43,568 nucleotides of DNA from a virus: the IMG/VR virus record IMGVR_UViG_3300042905_001849, positions 1-43,568 of that record; one strand, written 5' to 3'. A model generated the notes under the pieces. That model was not told where the DNA came from. It saw only the letters and a program-made list of their open reading frames with translations, and searched no databases. Within the stretch, counting starts at the first letter, position 1. Each line of letters begins with the position of its first letter. The position numbers and the translations under genes are program-made. Positions 21,382 through 27,694 of the stretch are shown here, piece by piece.

Positions 21382-21869
21382 GCCGCACCCCCGATCGTAA
21401 TGAATTCACGCACCAAATCCGCCCACGACTTCGCCGGAAACTGATACAGGTCATATGGTGCCCGACCCTGCTGTATCTGCTCCAACTCCCACGCGCCGAC
21501 GGCCCTGTCTGCAGCAATGACTGCCTCCCAGCTCATGCTGCCAGGCTGCGGAACTCGCATCGGCAACCGCCGCACGATTGCAGCGTCAATCTCATCCTGA
21601 TCCATCCGCAGCCGTGCTGTCACATATGGTCGCACCACGTCGCCTGTCAGCACCTCGTGGCAATCGTGCAGCAATGCCCACAGCCGCGCCCTGTCTGATG
21701 CCGTTGGGTCAGCGTCCACGCGCTCAAACACGTGCAGACTGTGCCGCAGCACAGTGCAGTTCGGCACCTGCCCGCCGAATCGGTTGATGCGGTGCAGGCA
21801 TTCCGCCACACGCTGCGGATCATTGCGGATTGCGTTTGCCAGTTGTTCGGGTGTTTGGATAAGACTCAT
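21378..21869 (-). CDS. HD-domain phosphohydrolase, complete paralogue
   Basis: A 163-residue HD-superfamily protein of the YfbR/5'-deoxynucleotidase-like type. Metal ligands in order: His43 (VLRHSL), His68-Asp69 (LLHDCHEVLTGDV) and Asp121 (AADRAVGAWELEQI). These enzymes remove phosphate from nucleotides. Residues 1-100 are nearly identical to the protein at 23880-24350, and the shared DNA around 21741-21790 is almost base-for-base the same, so the two are recent duplicates. This copy keeps the last ligand and so is likely active. A phage use could be altering nucleotide pools or countering nucleotide-signal defence. Confidence 0.85.
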   Translation of the reverse strand: MSLIQTPEQLANAIRNDPQRVAECLHRINRFGGQVPNCTVLRHSLHVFERVDADPTASDRARLWALLHDCHEVLTGDVVRPYVTARLRMDQDEIDAAIVRRLPMRVPQPGSMSWEAVIAADRAVGAWELEQIQQGRAPYDLYQFPAKSWADLVREFITIGGAA

Positions 21870-22135
21870 GGTACCTGTTCCTCCTTAAAAGCCCGACGGA
21901 TCTCCGCCAGCACTGCGTCGACAGCCTGCTCAGCAGTGGCACCGACTGCGTGCGTCCACGGCCAGCCGCTGCTGCGGACGCTCCAATGCTTCACGCCTCC
22001 GACTTTCGGCGGACTGACTCGCATCTCAGCAAAAAACAAATCCATCCGCTCAATTGCCGATTGCAGCTTTTTCCGCAACTCCGCGTTCTCGGCCTCCAGT
22101 TGTTGCATTTCCCTTTCCATCATTTCGCCACTCAT
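21866..22135 (-). CDS. Small coiled-coil protein
   Basis: An 89-residue protein. Residues 5-35 form a coiled coil (REMQQLEAENAELRKKLQSA). A short domain with Trp and Gly follows (VGGVKHWSVRSSGWPWTHAV), then a helical end (EQAVDAVLAEIRRAFKEEQ). The last two parts resemble a small strand-helix domain seen in several proteins of this operon. ATGA-coupled to both neighbours. Confidence 0.6.
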   Translation of the reverse strand: MSGEMMEREMQQLEAENAELRKKLQSAIERMDLFFAEMRVSPPKVGGVKHWSVRSSGWPWTHAVGATAEQAVDAVLAEIRRAFKEEQVP

Positions 22136-22506
22136 GACCCTTTTTCCCCCTCTGCCTTAAGCTCCGCGGCCCGTCGGTAATACCACCTCAAAATATGCTG
22201 CAACCCAGCATCACGACTCACAAAAAACTTATCCAGATCCGCAGCCCACTCCGGCTCCAGTGTCACGGTTGCCTGCAGGCTTGCGTTTACCTGCGCGACC
22301 GCCGCCTGCAACTCAGCATTCTCGCGTTGCAGATCCTGCACCCTGCGACTAAGAGTTTCCCACGTGGCCTTCAGCATTCCTTGCAGTGCCTCGATCCTCC
22401 ACTCTGGAGAATCTGTGTCAGCCCGTTTCCGCGGTGGTGGTGGCGATGTCGGACGGTTTTCCGGCTGTTCGCCGGATGGTGGTGGTGTAGGTTGTTTTGC
22501 ACTCAT
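22132..22506 (-). CDS. Pro-rich N-terminus plus coiled-coil protein
   Basis: A 124-residue protein: residues 1-30 are a Pro-rich unstructured tail, 33-80 a coiled coil (ALQGMLKATWETLSRRVQDL, NAELQAAVAQVNASLQ), and 85-124 a helical end (EWAADLDKFFVSRDAGLQHI). The start overlaps the previous stop by ATGA. Three neighbouring proteins carry coiled coils, so they may form a complex. Confidence 0.6.
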   Translation of the reverse strand: MSAKQPTPPPSGEQPENRPTSPPPPRKRADTDSPEWRIEALQGMLKATWETLSRRVQDLQRENAELQAAVAQVNASLQATVTLEPEWAADLDKFFVSRDAGLQHILRWYYRRAAELKAEGEKGS

Positions 22507-23369
22507 GGTACCTGCCCCTCTGCGTCGTCCTCAATCAGTCGCGACGCAATGCCCGGCAAATATCCCAGCACAGCCACAGCCAGCGGGCTGCAGTCGTCGG
22601 GATGTTCTGCGACCAACTCCAGCACTGGACGCAGCCACGCCTGCATCGCCTCCAATACCTGCTGTCGCCCTGCCGATGCTCTGCTGTGCTCAATCGCTCC
22701 GGCCAACTGGTTTCGGTACCGGTCGCGTTCCCGCGTCAGCGTCTGCAGCTGTTCCCGCAACTCCTGCAGTTCGGCGTTGACCTGCTGGCCTCTGATGCAA
22801 CTTTCGTGATATGCAGCCGCCATCGCGTCCCGCTCTTTTGTTATCTGCTCCTGAGACGCGATCAGTTGCGCGAAACGTTGCTGTGCTACCATTTGCTCGT
22901 GTTGGTGGTGCCTGCGCAACTGTTCCATCGTCTCCGGCTCGCTGTCGCTCGGCTGCTGTGGCTCGATACGACGGCGGTATGTGCCACCGCGGCCCTCGCG
23001 TGCGAGCCTTCCCGGCACCCTCGTGCGAAGCCACAGGCCGGTATTGTTTTTCAGCATGTCGCCGTCCTGCAACAATTCATCCGGCTCAACATCCCGCCAG
23101 CCCGGCCCGCTTGGGTCGTCTGGGGTTAGCTGTGGCTCTGGTTGTGGCTCTGGTTGTGGCTCTGGTTGTGGCTCTGGCTCTGCCTGTTGTTCGATGCGTC
23201 GGCGGTAAACACCTTGCCATGTGCATCGGGAGCCAGCAGCGTCGGTGTGCACGAATCTCGTGCCATCGGAGAGCATGTCACTCGATTGCAGAATTTCGCC
23301 CACCTCAACATCCCGCCACCCCTCGCCGCTCGGGTCGTCTGCCTGCTGTGTTTGTTGTTCGTCGCTCAC
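22503..23369 (-). CDS. Tandem-module coiled-coil protein
   Basis: A 288-residue protein. Two copies of a roughly 55-residue module (DDPSGEGWRDVEVGEIL and DDPSGPGWRDVEPDELL, each ending YRRRIE) are joined by a Pro-Glu-Pro-Gln repeat that is encoded by 12-base tandem DNA repeats. Residues about 145-235 are coiled coil (HHQHEQMVAQQRFAQLIASQ, QQVNAELQELREQLQTLTRE). The end is a helical tail. Overall layout is like the protein at 9758-10897. ATGA- and GTGA-type overlaps tie it to its neighbours. Role unknown; scaffold or adaptor is plausible. Confidence 0.65.
   Translation of the reverse strand: MSDEQQTQQADDPSGEGWRDVEVGEILQSSDMLSDGTRFVHTDAAGSRCTWQGVYRRRIEQQAEPEPQPEPQPEPQPEPQLTPDDPSGPGWRDVEPDELLQDGDMLKNNTGLWLRTRVPGRLAREGRGGTYRRRIEPQQPSDSEPETMEQLRRHHQHEQMVAQQRFAQLIASQEQITKERDAMAAAYHESCIRGQQVNAELQELREQLQTLTRERDRYRNQLAGAIEHSRASAGRQQVLEAMQAWLRPVLELVAEHPDDCSPLAVAVLGYLPGIASRLIEDDAEGQVP
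23131..23178. repeat. Four tandem 12-base repeats coding Pro-Glu-Pro-Gln
   Basis: Four units of TGTGGCTCTGGT (the last with one change) in frame inside the gene at 22503-23369. Copy-number change by slippage would lengthen the linker between its two modules by four residues per unit without breaking the frame. Confidence 0.9.
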
Positions 23370-23563
23370 TGCTTTTCCTCCTCATTCCCAATAGACTGCT
23401 GATGCACGGTAATCAATCGCCAACCGCTCCATTCACCACGTTTCACGCCGGCCTTTAGCGCCTTCACCAGCGAAAGGTGCGATTTGTGCCGGCTCGCAAA
23501 ATCCACCCATCGACAATTGCCCAGTGCCGGCTCAAATTGCAAAACCATTGCTCGCAATTTCAC
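23366..23563 (-). CDS. Small basic protein, GTG start
   Basis: A 65-residue protein starting at GTG, which overlaps the upstream stop as GTGA. The sequence MVLQFEPALGNCRWVDFASR, HLSLVKALKAGVKRGEWSGW and RLITVHQQS suggests a small strand-helix-strand domain. No family recognised. Confidence 0.6.
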   Translation of the reverse strand: MKLRAMVLQFEPALGNCRWVDFASRHKSHLSLVKALKAGVKRGEWSGWRLITVHQQSIGNEEEKQ

Positions 23564-23865
23564 TTGCCGTCCTCCCTCTGGATCTGTGGTTCTGCTGCTG
23601 CCAGTTCCGCAGCCTCATACCATATCGAGTCGTCGATCGGCCCTCCTGCCGAAATCAACGCCACCGCAAACCGCCGCGTCAGTTCCTGACGTTCCTCCTG
23701 CTCCGGCGTGATGCTCGCGTCTGCCCACTCGCCGCAGCGGTCTGTTGCCGCCGACTGCGGGACCGTCCCGTCAGTGTCCATTGGCGGATTGCGTCTGCAC
23801 ATTCCGTAGGACGCAAATGGATACCGATCCCACCACCGACAATTCTCACACCTTCGTTCTGTCAT
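23560..23865 (-). CDS. Cys-rich small phage protein
   Basis: A 101-residue protein after a GGAGGTG site. The N-terminal 45 residues hold CENCRWWD, a CRRNPP segment and CGEWAD, giving four or more cysteines in a layout common in small phage zinc-binding proteins (C-x2-C-x-WW). The C-terminal half is helical (EEQERQELTRRFAVALISAG, DSIWYEAAELAAAEP). Function unknown; zinc binding is inferred from the cysteine pattern. Confidence 0.65.
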   Translation of the reverse strand: MTERRCENCRWWDRYPFASYGMCRRNPPMDTDGTVPQSAATDRCGEWADASITPEQEERQELTRRFAVALISAGGPIDDSIWYEAAELAAAEPQIQREDGK

Positions 23866-23879
23866 CGTCACACCTCCCC

Positions 23880-24350
23880 TCAAAAGCCCACATACCGAAA
23901 AATCTCCCTCGGCATACACCGAAGGGTGTTGAGGCAATGCGCTCGCATCGCCTGCTCTGTCACTGGCCGGCCCAGCTGCCGCTCGACCTCCTGCAGGAAG
24001 TCCCGCCACCTCGGCCTCTCCAAACCCATTTTCACCCACTCCCGATGCCGCCGCACAATCACCGCGTCAATTGCCTGCTGATCCATCCGCAAACGCGCAT
24101 TGACATAGGGGCGCACCACATCCCCCGTGAGTATCTCGTGGCAGTCATGCAGAAGTGCCCACAGCCGCGCACCGTTCGAAGCTTCCGGGTCAGCGTCAAT
24201 CCTGTAGTACACTTCCAGGCTGTGCCGCAGCACAGTGCAGTTCGGCACCTGTCCGCCGAATCGGTTGATCCGGCCCAAGCACGCCGCCACCCGCTCCGGG
24301 TCCGTGACGATTGCCTCTGCCAGTTGCTCTGCTGTTGTTATCAGTCCCAT
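23880..24350 (-). CDS. HD-domain phosphohydrolase paralogue, divergent C-terminus
   Basis: A 156-residue protein, nearly identical in its first 100 residues to the one at 21378-21869: His43, His68-Asp69 and the segment LLHDCHEILTGDVVRPYV are all kept. After residue 100 the sequences part. This copy has RRHREWVKMGLERPRWRDF and ends QAMRAHCLNTLRCMPREIF; it lacks the Asp-Arg-Ala segment that supplies the last metal ligand in the other. It may be inactive, regulatory or altered in substrate. It starts after GGAGGGG and follows a terminator, so it may begin a transcription unit. Confidence 0.75.
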   Translation of the reverse strand: MGLITTAEQLAEAIVTDPERVAACLGRINRFGGQVPNCTVLRHSLEVYYRIDADPEASNGARLWALLHDCHEILTGDVVRPYVNARLRMDQQAIDAVIVRRHREWVKMGLERPRWRDFLQEVERQLGRPVTEQAMRAHCLNTLRCMPREIFRYVGF

Positions 24351-24362
24351 TGTGCCCCTCCG

Positions 24363-24387
24363 AAAAAACGCCCGCCGGTTGGCGGGC
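24363..24387 (-). terminator. Intrinsic terminator after the 40-residue gene
   Basis: On the minus strand, seven-base GC arms (24370-24376 and 24381-24387) around a four-base loop are followed by C/G and six T. It lies six bases past the stop of the gene at 24393-24515. Confidence 0.85.
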
Positions 24388-24392
24388 TGATG

Positions 24393-24515
24393 TTACACCG
24401 ACTCCACCACACCGCCCACCAACGCCGCAACTGCGTCTGCCTCCGTGTGCGATTGATAGACCCCGAACCGAGACCGCCCACCGTTGCTCAGCCTAATCCA
24501 GACTGCCCACTGCAT
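24393..24515 (-). CDS. 40-residue protein
   Basis: A small protein (MQWAVWIRLSNGGRSRFGVY, then QSHTEADAVAALVGGVVESV): two strands and a helix. The ATG has GAGGGA eight bases upstream in a leader that shares CTGATCCCTCAA (plus strand) with the 81-residue gene at 16279-16524. It is framed by a hairpin on each side. The small size makes it uncertain, but the matching leader, the terminator just after it and the natural composition support it. Confidence 0.55.
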   Translation of the reverse strand: MQWAVWIRLSNGGRSRFGVYQSHTEADAVAALVGGVVESV

Positions 24516-24535
24516 GATTCTGATCCCTCAAAAAC

Positions 24536-24568
24536 CGATTGGAAACCCGGCAGACAGTCCGCCGGGTT
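24536..24568 (-). terminator. Hairpin after the zinc-knuckle peptide gene
   Basis: Eight-base arms (24544-24551 and 24561-24568) around a nine-base loop are followed on the minus strand by TCCAATCGGTTTTT. The T run is displaced, so termination may be partial and allow read-through into the 40-residue gene. Confidence 0.55.
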
Positions 24569-24575
24569 GGTTGTC

Positions 24576-24665
24576 TCACTCTGCCAGCACCTGCCCGCAG
24601 TCTGCACAGATGGTCTGCGGGTCGCTCGTGGTCGGTAGGCTGATGCTGTCGTGTGGGCAGGTCAT
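24576..24665 (-). CDS. 29-residue zinc-ribbon-like peptide
   Basis: A 29-residue peptide reading MTCPHDSISL, then CADCGQVLAE. Cys3 and His5 together with the Cys-x2-Cys pair at about 21-24 can bind one zinc ion. GAGGTGA lies just before the ATG, inside the end of the preceding gene region, and the start is nine bases past that gene's stop, so the two are co-translated. A minimal zinc knuckle may bind RNA, DNA or a host protein. Confidence 0.55.
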   Translation of the reverse strand: MTCPHDSISLPTTSDPQTICADCGQVLAE

Positions 24666-24674
24666 TGTGTCACC

Positions 24675-24962
24675 TCAGGCCGTCTGCAGGTTCCGCTTCT
24701 GCCATCCGGCAACTACGCTCATCGCTGACCGCACTGCGGGCTGTGCTTTGAGTGCGGCAAAGTCGGATTCTGCCAGACGTCCAATCGCGTCTACAGCCGC
24801 TTCCATTGCCGTGTGGCATTCTGCGATCAACTCTGCCCGTCGGTGCATACGCTTAAAAATGGTTGTCGATGACAAGTGACCACTTGTCAGGCTGTAATTG
24901 ACTTCTTCGCTGAATGCTGCTGCGGCTGCCAGAATCAGAGTTTTTGCTGTGTTGACTTCCAT
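24675..24962 (-). CDS. Small helical protein, first gene of promoter 2 unit
   Basis: A 95-residue, Ala-rich helical protein (TAKTLILAAAAAFSEEVNYS, RRAELIAECHTAMEAAVDAI, GWQKRNLQTA). It starts at the ATG following a GGGAGA site in the leader of promoter 2. The leader shares the hairpin and the sequence ACAAACACTCAA with the LPD29 gene leader, so both respond to the same control. It is followed by the 29-residue peptide. Function unknown. Confidence 0.65.
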   Translation of the reverse strand: MEVNTAKTLILAAAAAFSEEVNYSLTSGHLSSTTIFKRMHRRAELIAECHTAMEAAVDAIGRLAESDFAALKAQPAVRSAMSVVAGWQKRNLQTA

Positions 24963-24995
24963 CACTGTATCTCCCGGTCTTGAGTGTTTGTTCCT

Positions 24996-25011
24996 CGCGG
25001 CCCTTACCGCA
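24996..25011 (-). promoter_or_regulatory. Leader hairpin 2 with UAAGGG loop
   Basis: UGCGG pairs with CCGCG (one U-G pair) around the loop UAAGGG in the leader of the gene at 24675-24962. It stands at the same distance from the promoter family's -10 box as in the LPD29 leader and shows the same loop with a changed stem compared with leader 1. Confidence 0.65.
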
Positions 25012-25018
25012 CGTCCAC

Positions 25019-25046
25019 ATCTTACACTATCGGCACAACGTGTCAA
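25019..25046 (-). promoter_or_regulatory. Promoter 2 of the repeated family
   Basis: On the minus strand: -35 TTGACA (25046-25041), a 16-base spacer with GTGCCGATAGTG at its end, and -10 TAAGAT (25024-25019). It lies just downstream of the terminator that closes the LPD29 unit, so it restarts transcription. Confidence 0.8.
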
Positions 25047-25070
25047 CGGTCTTTCGGACAATCTGCAAAG

Positions 25071-25103
25071 AAAAACAAAAAACCCCGGAGAGTGTCCGGG
25101 GTT
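25071..25103 (-). terminator. Strong intrinsic terminator after the LPD29 gene
   Basis: Minus-strand nine-base arms AACCCCGGA and TCCGGGGTT (25081-25089 and 25095-25103) with a five-base loop are followed by a T-rich run (TTTTGTTTTT). It sits nine bases past the stop of 25113-25685. Confidence 0.9.
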
Positions 25104-25112
25104 CGGGGGCTG

Positions 25113-25685
25113 TCAGGCTGTTGCCAGTTCTTCCGTTCGTCGCATCCAGTAATCCAGCGTTTCTCCGTCGTGATACAGCTTCCAACTTTCTGCCCCGTTG
25201 TCATTGATGCCGTACCGTTGTACGGCTCGCTTCCGCAGGTCTGCTGTGTACTCGGCTGACAGTTCCCGCACCGGGCTGATGTATTTCACATTGCTGTCAA
25301 CCAGAACGGCTCCCGGCTCGGGGCAGTCGGTTGCGTATCCCTTGACGTGCCCCATTGAACCTGAAGTGCCACGGCTTTCGGCTGAAGCCATTTCGCCGGA
25401 CGGCAGCAGCCAGTTACGGCTGATGTATTCCAGATCAATGCTGCCATCAAACCCGCCGAAGGTGAACTGACGGCAGATGTCCAGCACCTGACCGCTGCGG
25501 GGTCCGTCTGTCCAGCATACCCTCATTGCGTTGCTGTCACTGCGGACGCTGAATTTGACCACTGGGAACGCCTTCTTCAGGGCTGCCCGAATCAGGACTG
25601 CAACGTCCTTCGCTGCCAGATAGGCAATGCCGCGTTCGTTGCGACTGTTGCGGGCGGTTTCGATGATCGTCTTGACGTTTGCCAT
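25113..25685 (-). CDS. LPD29-domain protein, promoter 3 unit
   Basis: A 190-residue protein. The region from about 22 (LAAKDVAVLIRAALKKAFPV, VKFSVRSDSN) to about 85 (VCWTDGPRSGQVLDICRQF, FGGFDGSIDLEY) matches the LPD29 domain of large polyvalent and small phage or plasmid proteins, whose molecular job is unknown. The rest has a short Cys-containing middle and a helical end (YTADLRKRAVQRYGINDNG). It forms its own unit: promoter 3, leader hairpin, gene, terminator. The leader has ACAGGAC just before the ATG, which is a good CsrA-type site. Strong isolated expression suggests an early phage function. Confidence 0.8.
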   Translation of the reverse strand: MANVKTIIETARNSRNERGIAYLAAKDVAVLIRAALKKAFPVVKFSVRSDSNAMRVCWTDGPRSGQVLDICRQFTFGGFDGSIDLEYISRNWLLPSGEMASAESRGTSGSMGHVKGYATDCPEPGAVLVDSNVKYISPVRELSAEYTADLRKRAVQRYGINDNGAESWKLYHDGETLDYWMRRTEELATA

Positions 25686-25717
25686 TGTCCTGTCTCCCGG
25701 TTTGAGTGTTTGTCCCT

Positions 25718-25733
25718 CGCGGCCCTCACCGCG
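25718..25733 (-). promoter_or_regulatory. Leader hairpin 3 with UGAGGG loop
   Basis: CGCGG and CCGCG pair perfectly around the loop UGAGGG in the leader of the LPD29 gene. Compared with leader 1 (GCAAC/GUUGC) every stem position that differs is compensated, which supports an RNA structure. Confidence 0.7.
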
Positions 25734-25741
25734 ATGGATGT

Positions 25742-25769
25742 AGAATACACTATCGGCACCGCATGTCAA
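25742..25769 (-). promoter_or_regulatory. Promoter 3 of the repeated family
   Basis: On the minus strand: -35 TTGACA (25769-25764), a 16-base spacer ending GTGCCGATAGTG, and -10 TATTCT (25747-25742). Upstream, between the glycosyltransferase stop and the promoter, is a small AAUCU-UUCG-AGAUU hairpin. This 119-base gap holds nothing else. Confidence 0.8.
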
Positions 25770-25804
25770 CGGTCTTCAGCAGAATCTCGAAAGATTTTTG
25801 GAAA

Positions 25805-26872
25805 CTACTGAATCGGCTGCGGTTGATTGCACTTCCACGTTGACGGATGCCTGCGTTTCACTGGCTTCCGCTGCGGTCTGCCGACCTTGCGGAACTCAGG
25901 GCGGAATCCGGAATCCTCAGTCTCTCCGGTTGCGGGTGTGGGCAGCAGCTCGCTGAGATACTGCCTCAGAGGCTCATTCCAGCCCGTTGCCACGTGATTC
26001 AGGACACTGGCCAGCCGCGCCCGTTGCCGCAGCTCTGGCAACGTCACAGGGGCCAGCAGGCGGCAGAAAAACGGCTCCGGTCGAATAGGGCGGGATCTGT
26101 GGACGTTGCCATACAGCACCTCCCAAAGCAGCGTATTCGACTGCAGGTCGAACCGCTCGAACAGATCCGCCAATTTGCTTTTCTCCGCATGGTGTGGCAG
26201 GTGTGTGGCGTAGTCGTGGTTCGTGTGTCCGGCCTCGCGAAGGATTCGCATTGTGTTCGATTTGCGTTTCTGCCACGAATTCGAGACATCCTCCCGCCAA
26301 CCGTACGCGCGAGGCTGCTGCAGCTCATCGAGTGAAACGGGTTTCAGGAAATAGATATCATCCATCATCCACACGAATTCGGACTGAATCTCCGGGTGTG
26401 TGGCTATGACCGCCATCTTGTTCAGCATGTCCCGGAAGCCCCGGTTTGCCGTCGGGCCGATCCTCGGGCAATCAATCACGTGACCACGCCACCACGGCGG
26501 ACGGTCGCCGACGATCGTACACAGGGCCTTGCCCTCGTAATGCTGCTCGACGCTCCGAATACTCCAGCGGATCTCGTCCCCACTTGCTCCGGCGTGCCAG
26601 TACGGCCAGACGAACTGCAACACGTCCACACGCCGCTTGACCGTGCCACAACCACCGCAGGTACGGGGCCGGGGAACGTACACGCCCTGAGATTGCTGCA
26701 GCGTGTAGAGTCGGCTGTTGTCGCTCAGGTAGTCTGGCTCAGTCCGCAGCAGGCAGCCGCTGCAGATCTCCAGCGGGACCGTACCCATGTGCAGAATGTC
26801 GGGATGCTCGCAGCCGCATTCAGTCGCAGTCATCGGGACACGATACCGGCAGCGGTTCACACCGTCCTCCAC
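25805..26872 (-). CDS. Stealth-like glycosyl/sugar-phosphate transferase
   Basis: A protein of about 355 residues (GTG at 26872 or 26860, or ATG at 26833; none has a perfect ribosome site). A Cys-rich N-terminal part (C-x-C-x-H, CSGC, CGGC) probably binds zinc. Residues about 84-180 match Stealth-family proteins: DEIRWSIRSVEQ, then TIVGDRPPWWRG, then NRGFRDMLNKMAVIATHPEI and FVWMMDDIYFLKPVS, with the Asp pair at 171-172 for substrate or metal. The family transfers hexose-1-phosphate or sugars to make capsule-like glycans. It follows the distal tail genes, so it may modify host wall or virion glycans. Confidence 0.65.
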   Translation of the reverse strand: MEDGVNRCRYRVPMTATECGCEHPDILHMGTVPLEICSGCLLRTEPDYLSDNSRLYTLQQSQGVYVPRPRTCGGCGTVKRRVDVLQFVWPYWHAGASGDEIRWSIRSVEQHYEGKALCTIVGDRPPWWRGHVIDCPRIGPTANRGFRDMLNKMAVIATHPEIQSEFVWMMDDIYFLKPVSLDELQQPRAYGWREDVSNSWQKRKSNTMRILREAGHTNHDYATHLPHHAEKSKLADLFERFDLQSNTLLWEVLYGNVHRSRPIRPEPFFCRLLAPVTLPELRQRARLASVLNHVATGWNEPLRQYLSELLPTPATGETEDSGFRPEFRKVGRPQRKPVKRRHPSTWKCNQPQPIQ

Positions 26873-27693
26873 GGTTCAATGAAGATGGTTTCGGGGAACG
26901 TGCCCCTGTGGAATTGATAACTGATGTTATTCCCCGGACCAATTCCCCACGATTCCCATCCCGCGCCGTCCGGGTTTCGCCGTTCTCGGTTTCCGTAGGC
27001 CGTTTTCCACGTCAGCGCAATCCGGCTCATGCACGAAAATTTGTCGACAACCACTTCCGTTTCGTATTCAACCTGTAACAGCTCGCGTTGTATTGGCACG
27101 CTGGTCGGCGAGCAATTCACCAAACCACGAAACAATAATATCGCCTGCACCACATACCGCAGCGGATTGTTGATTTCGTCGATCGTTTTGAATCTGACAC
27201 TGCAGGCTGGCTGTGTTGCACATGGCATCGTTGCTATGCCGTCACGGGGGACAAATTGCCCGTTGATCACTCGGGTGCAATCGATCGGATCTCCAAGGGC
27301 TGGTGGATTGTATGGCGGATTCTGCGTGCCATAGAGGCAATTGTATGGAGGGAATCCCGGCGCGACCGGGAAAAGGGTATCTCCACCGGGATCTGCAAAC
27401 GGTGGCATTTGCACGCGAAACGGTCGCAGCATGTTAGCGCAGCCCCAGTCGCCAAACTGTGTCGGCCCTCGCTGTATCATTCCCGGCCTTCCAAGTGTTA
27501 CACGGTAGGCGGTCGCGCGTACTCCTGCGATGCACGCTGTGCACGGCTCGGGTCTGTATGGCTCCGATGGCGGGATCGACTCCGGCCAACTCGACTGACT
27601 CGGGAATGATCCAGACCAGTCGCCGGACTGCGCGCCGCTTGCCGGGTAGCTCTGGCTGTCCTCCGTGCACTGACACCCGCAGCCCACCAGCAT
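26857..27693 (-). CDS. Cys-rich distal tail / virion protein
   Basis: A 278-residue protein after an AGGAGGG site. Cysteines cluster at the start (GCGCQC) and recur (PCTACIAG, NCLYG, DCTRV, CATQPACS). The first 60 residues are Ser/Pro-rich. The rest is beta-like (AYRVTLGRPGMIQRGPTQFG, RFKTIDEINNPLRYVVQAIL, VEYETEVVVDKFSCMSRIAL). It lies at the end of the tail gene series, so a virion role is likely, with disulfides or zinc. No family recognised. Confidence 0.55.
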   Translation of the reverse strand: MLVGCGCQCTEDSQSYPASGAQSGDWSGSFPSQSSWPESIPPSEPYRPEPCTACIAGVRATAYRVTLGRPGMIQRGPTQFGDWGCANMLRPFRVQMPPFADPGGDTLFPVAPGFPPYNCLYGTQNPPYNPPALGDPIDCTRVINGQFVPRDGIATMPCATQPACSVRFKTIDEINNPLRYVVQAILLFRGLVNCSPTSVPIQRELLQVEYETEVVVDKFSCMSRIALTWKTAYGNRERRNPDGAGWESWGIGPGNNISYQFHRGTFPETIFIEPWRTV

Positions 27694-27694
27694 C

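Noticed and set aside
16912-25769. The repeated TATCGGCAC blocks as CRISPR or attachment repeats
   Set aside because: They are only three, far apart, and each lies at a promoter-like site before a gene.
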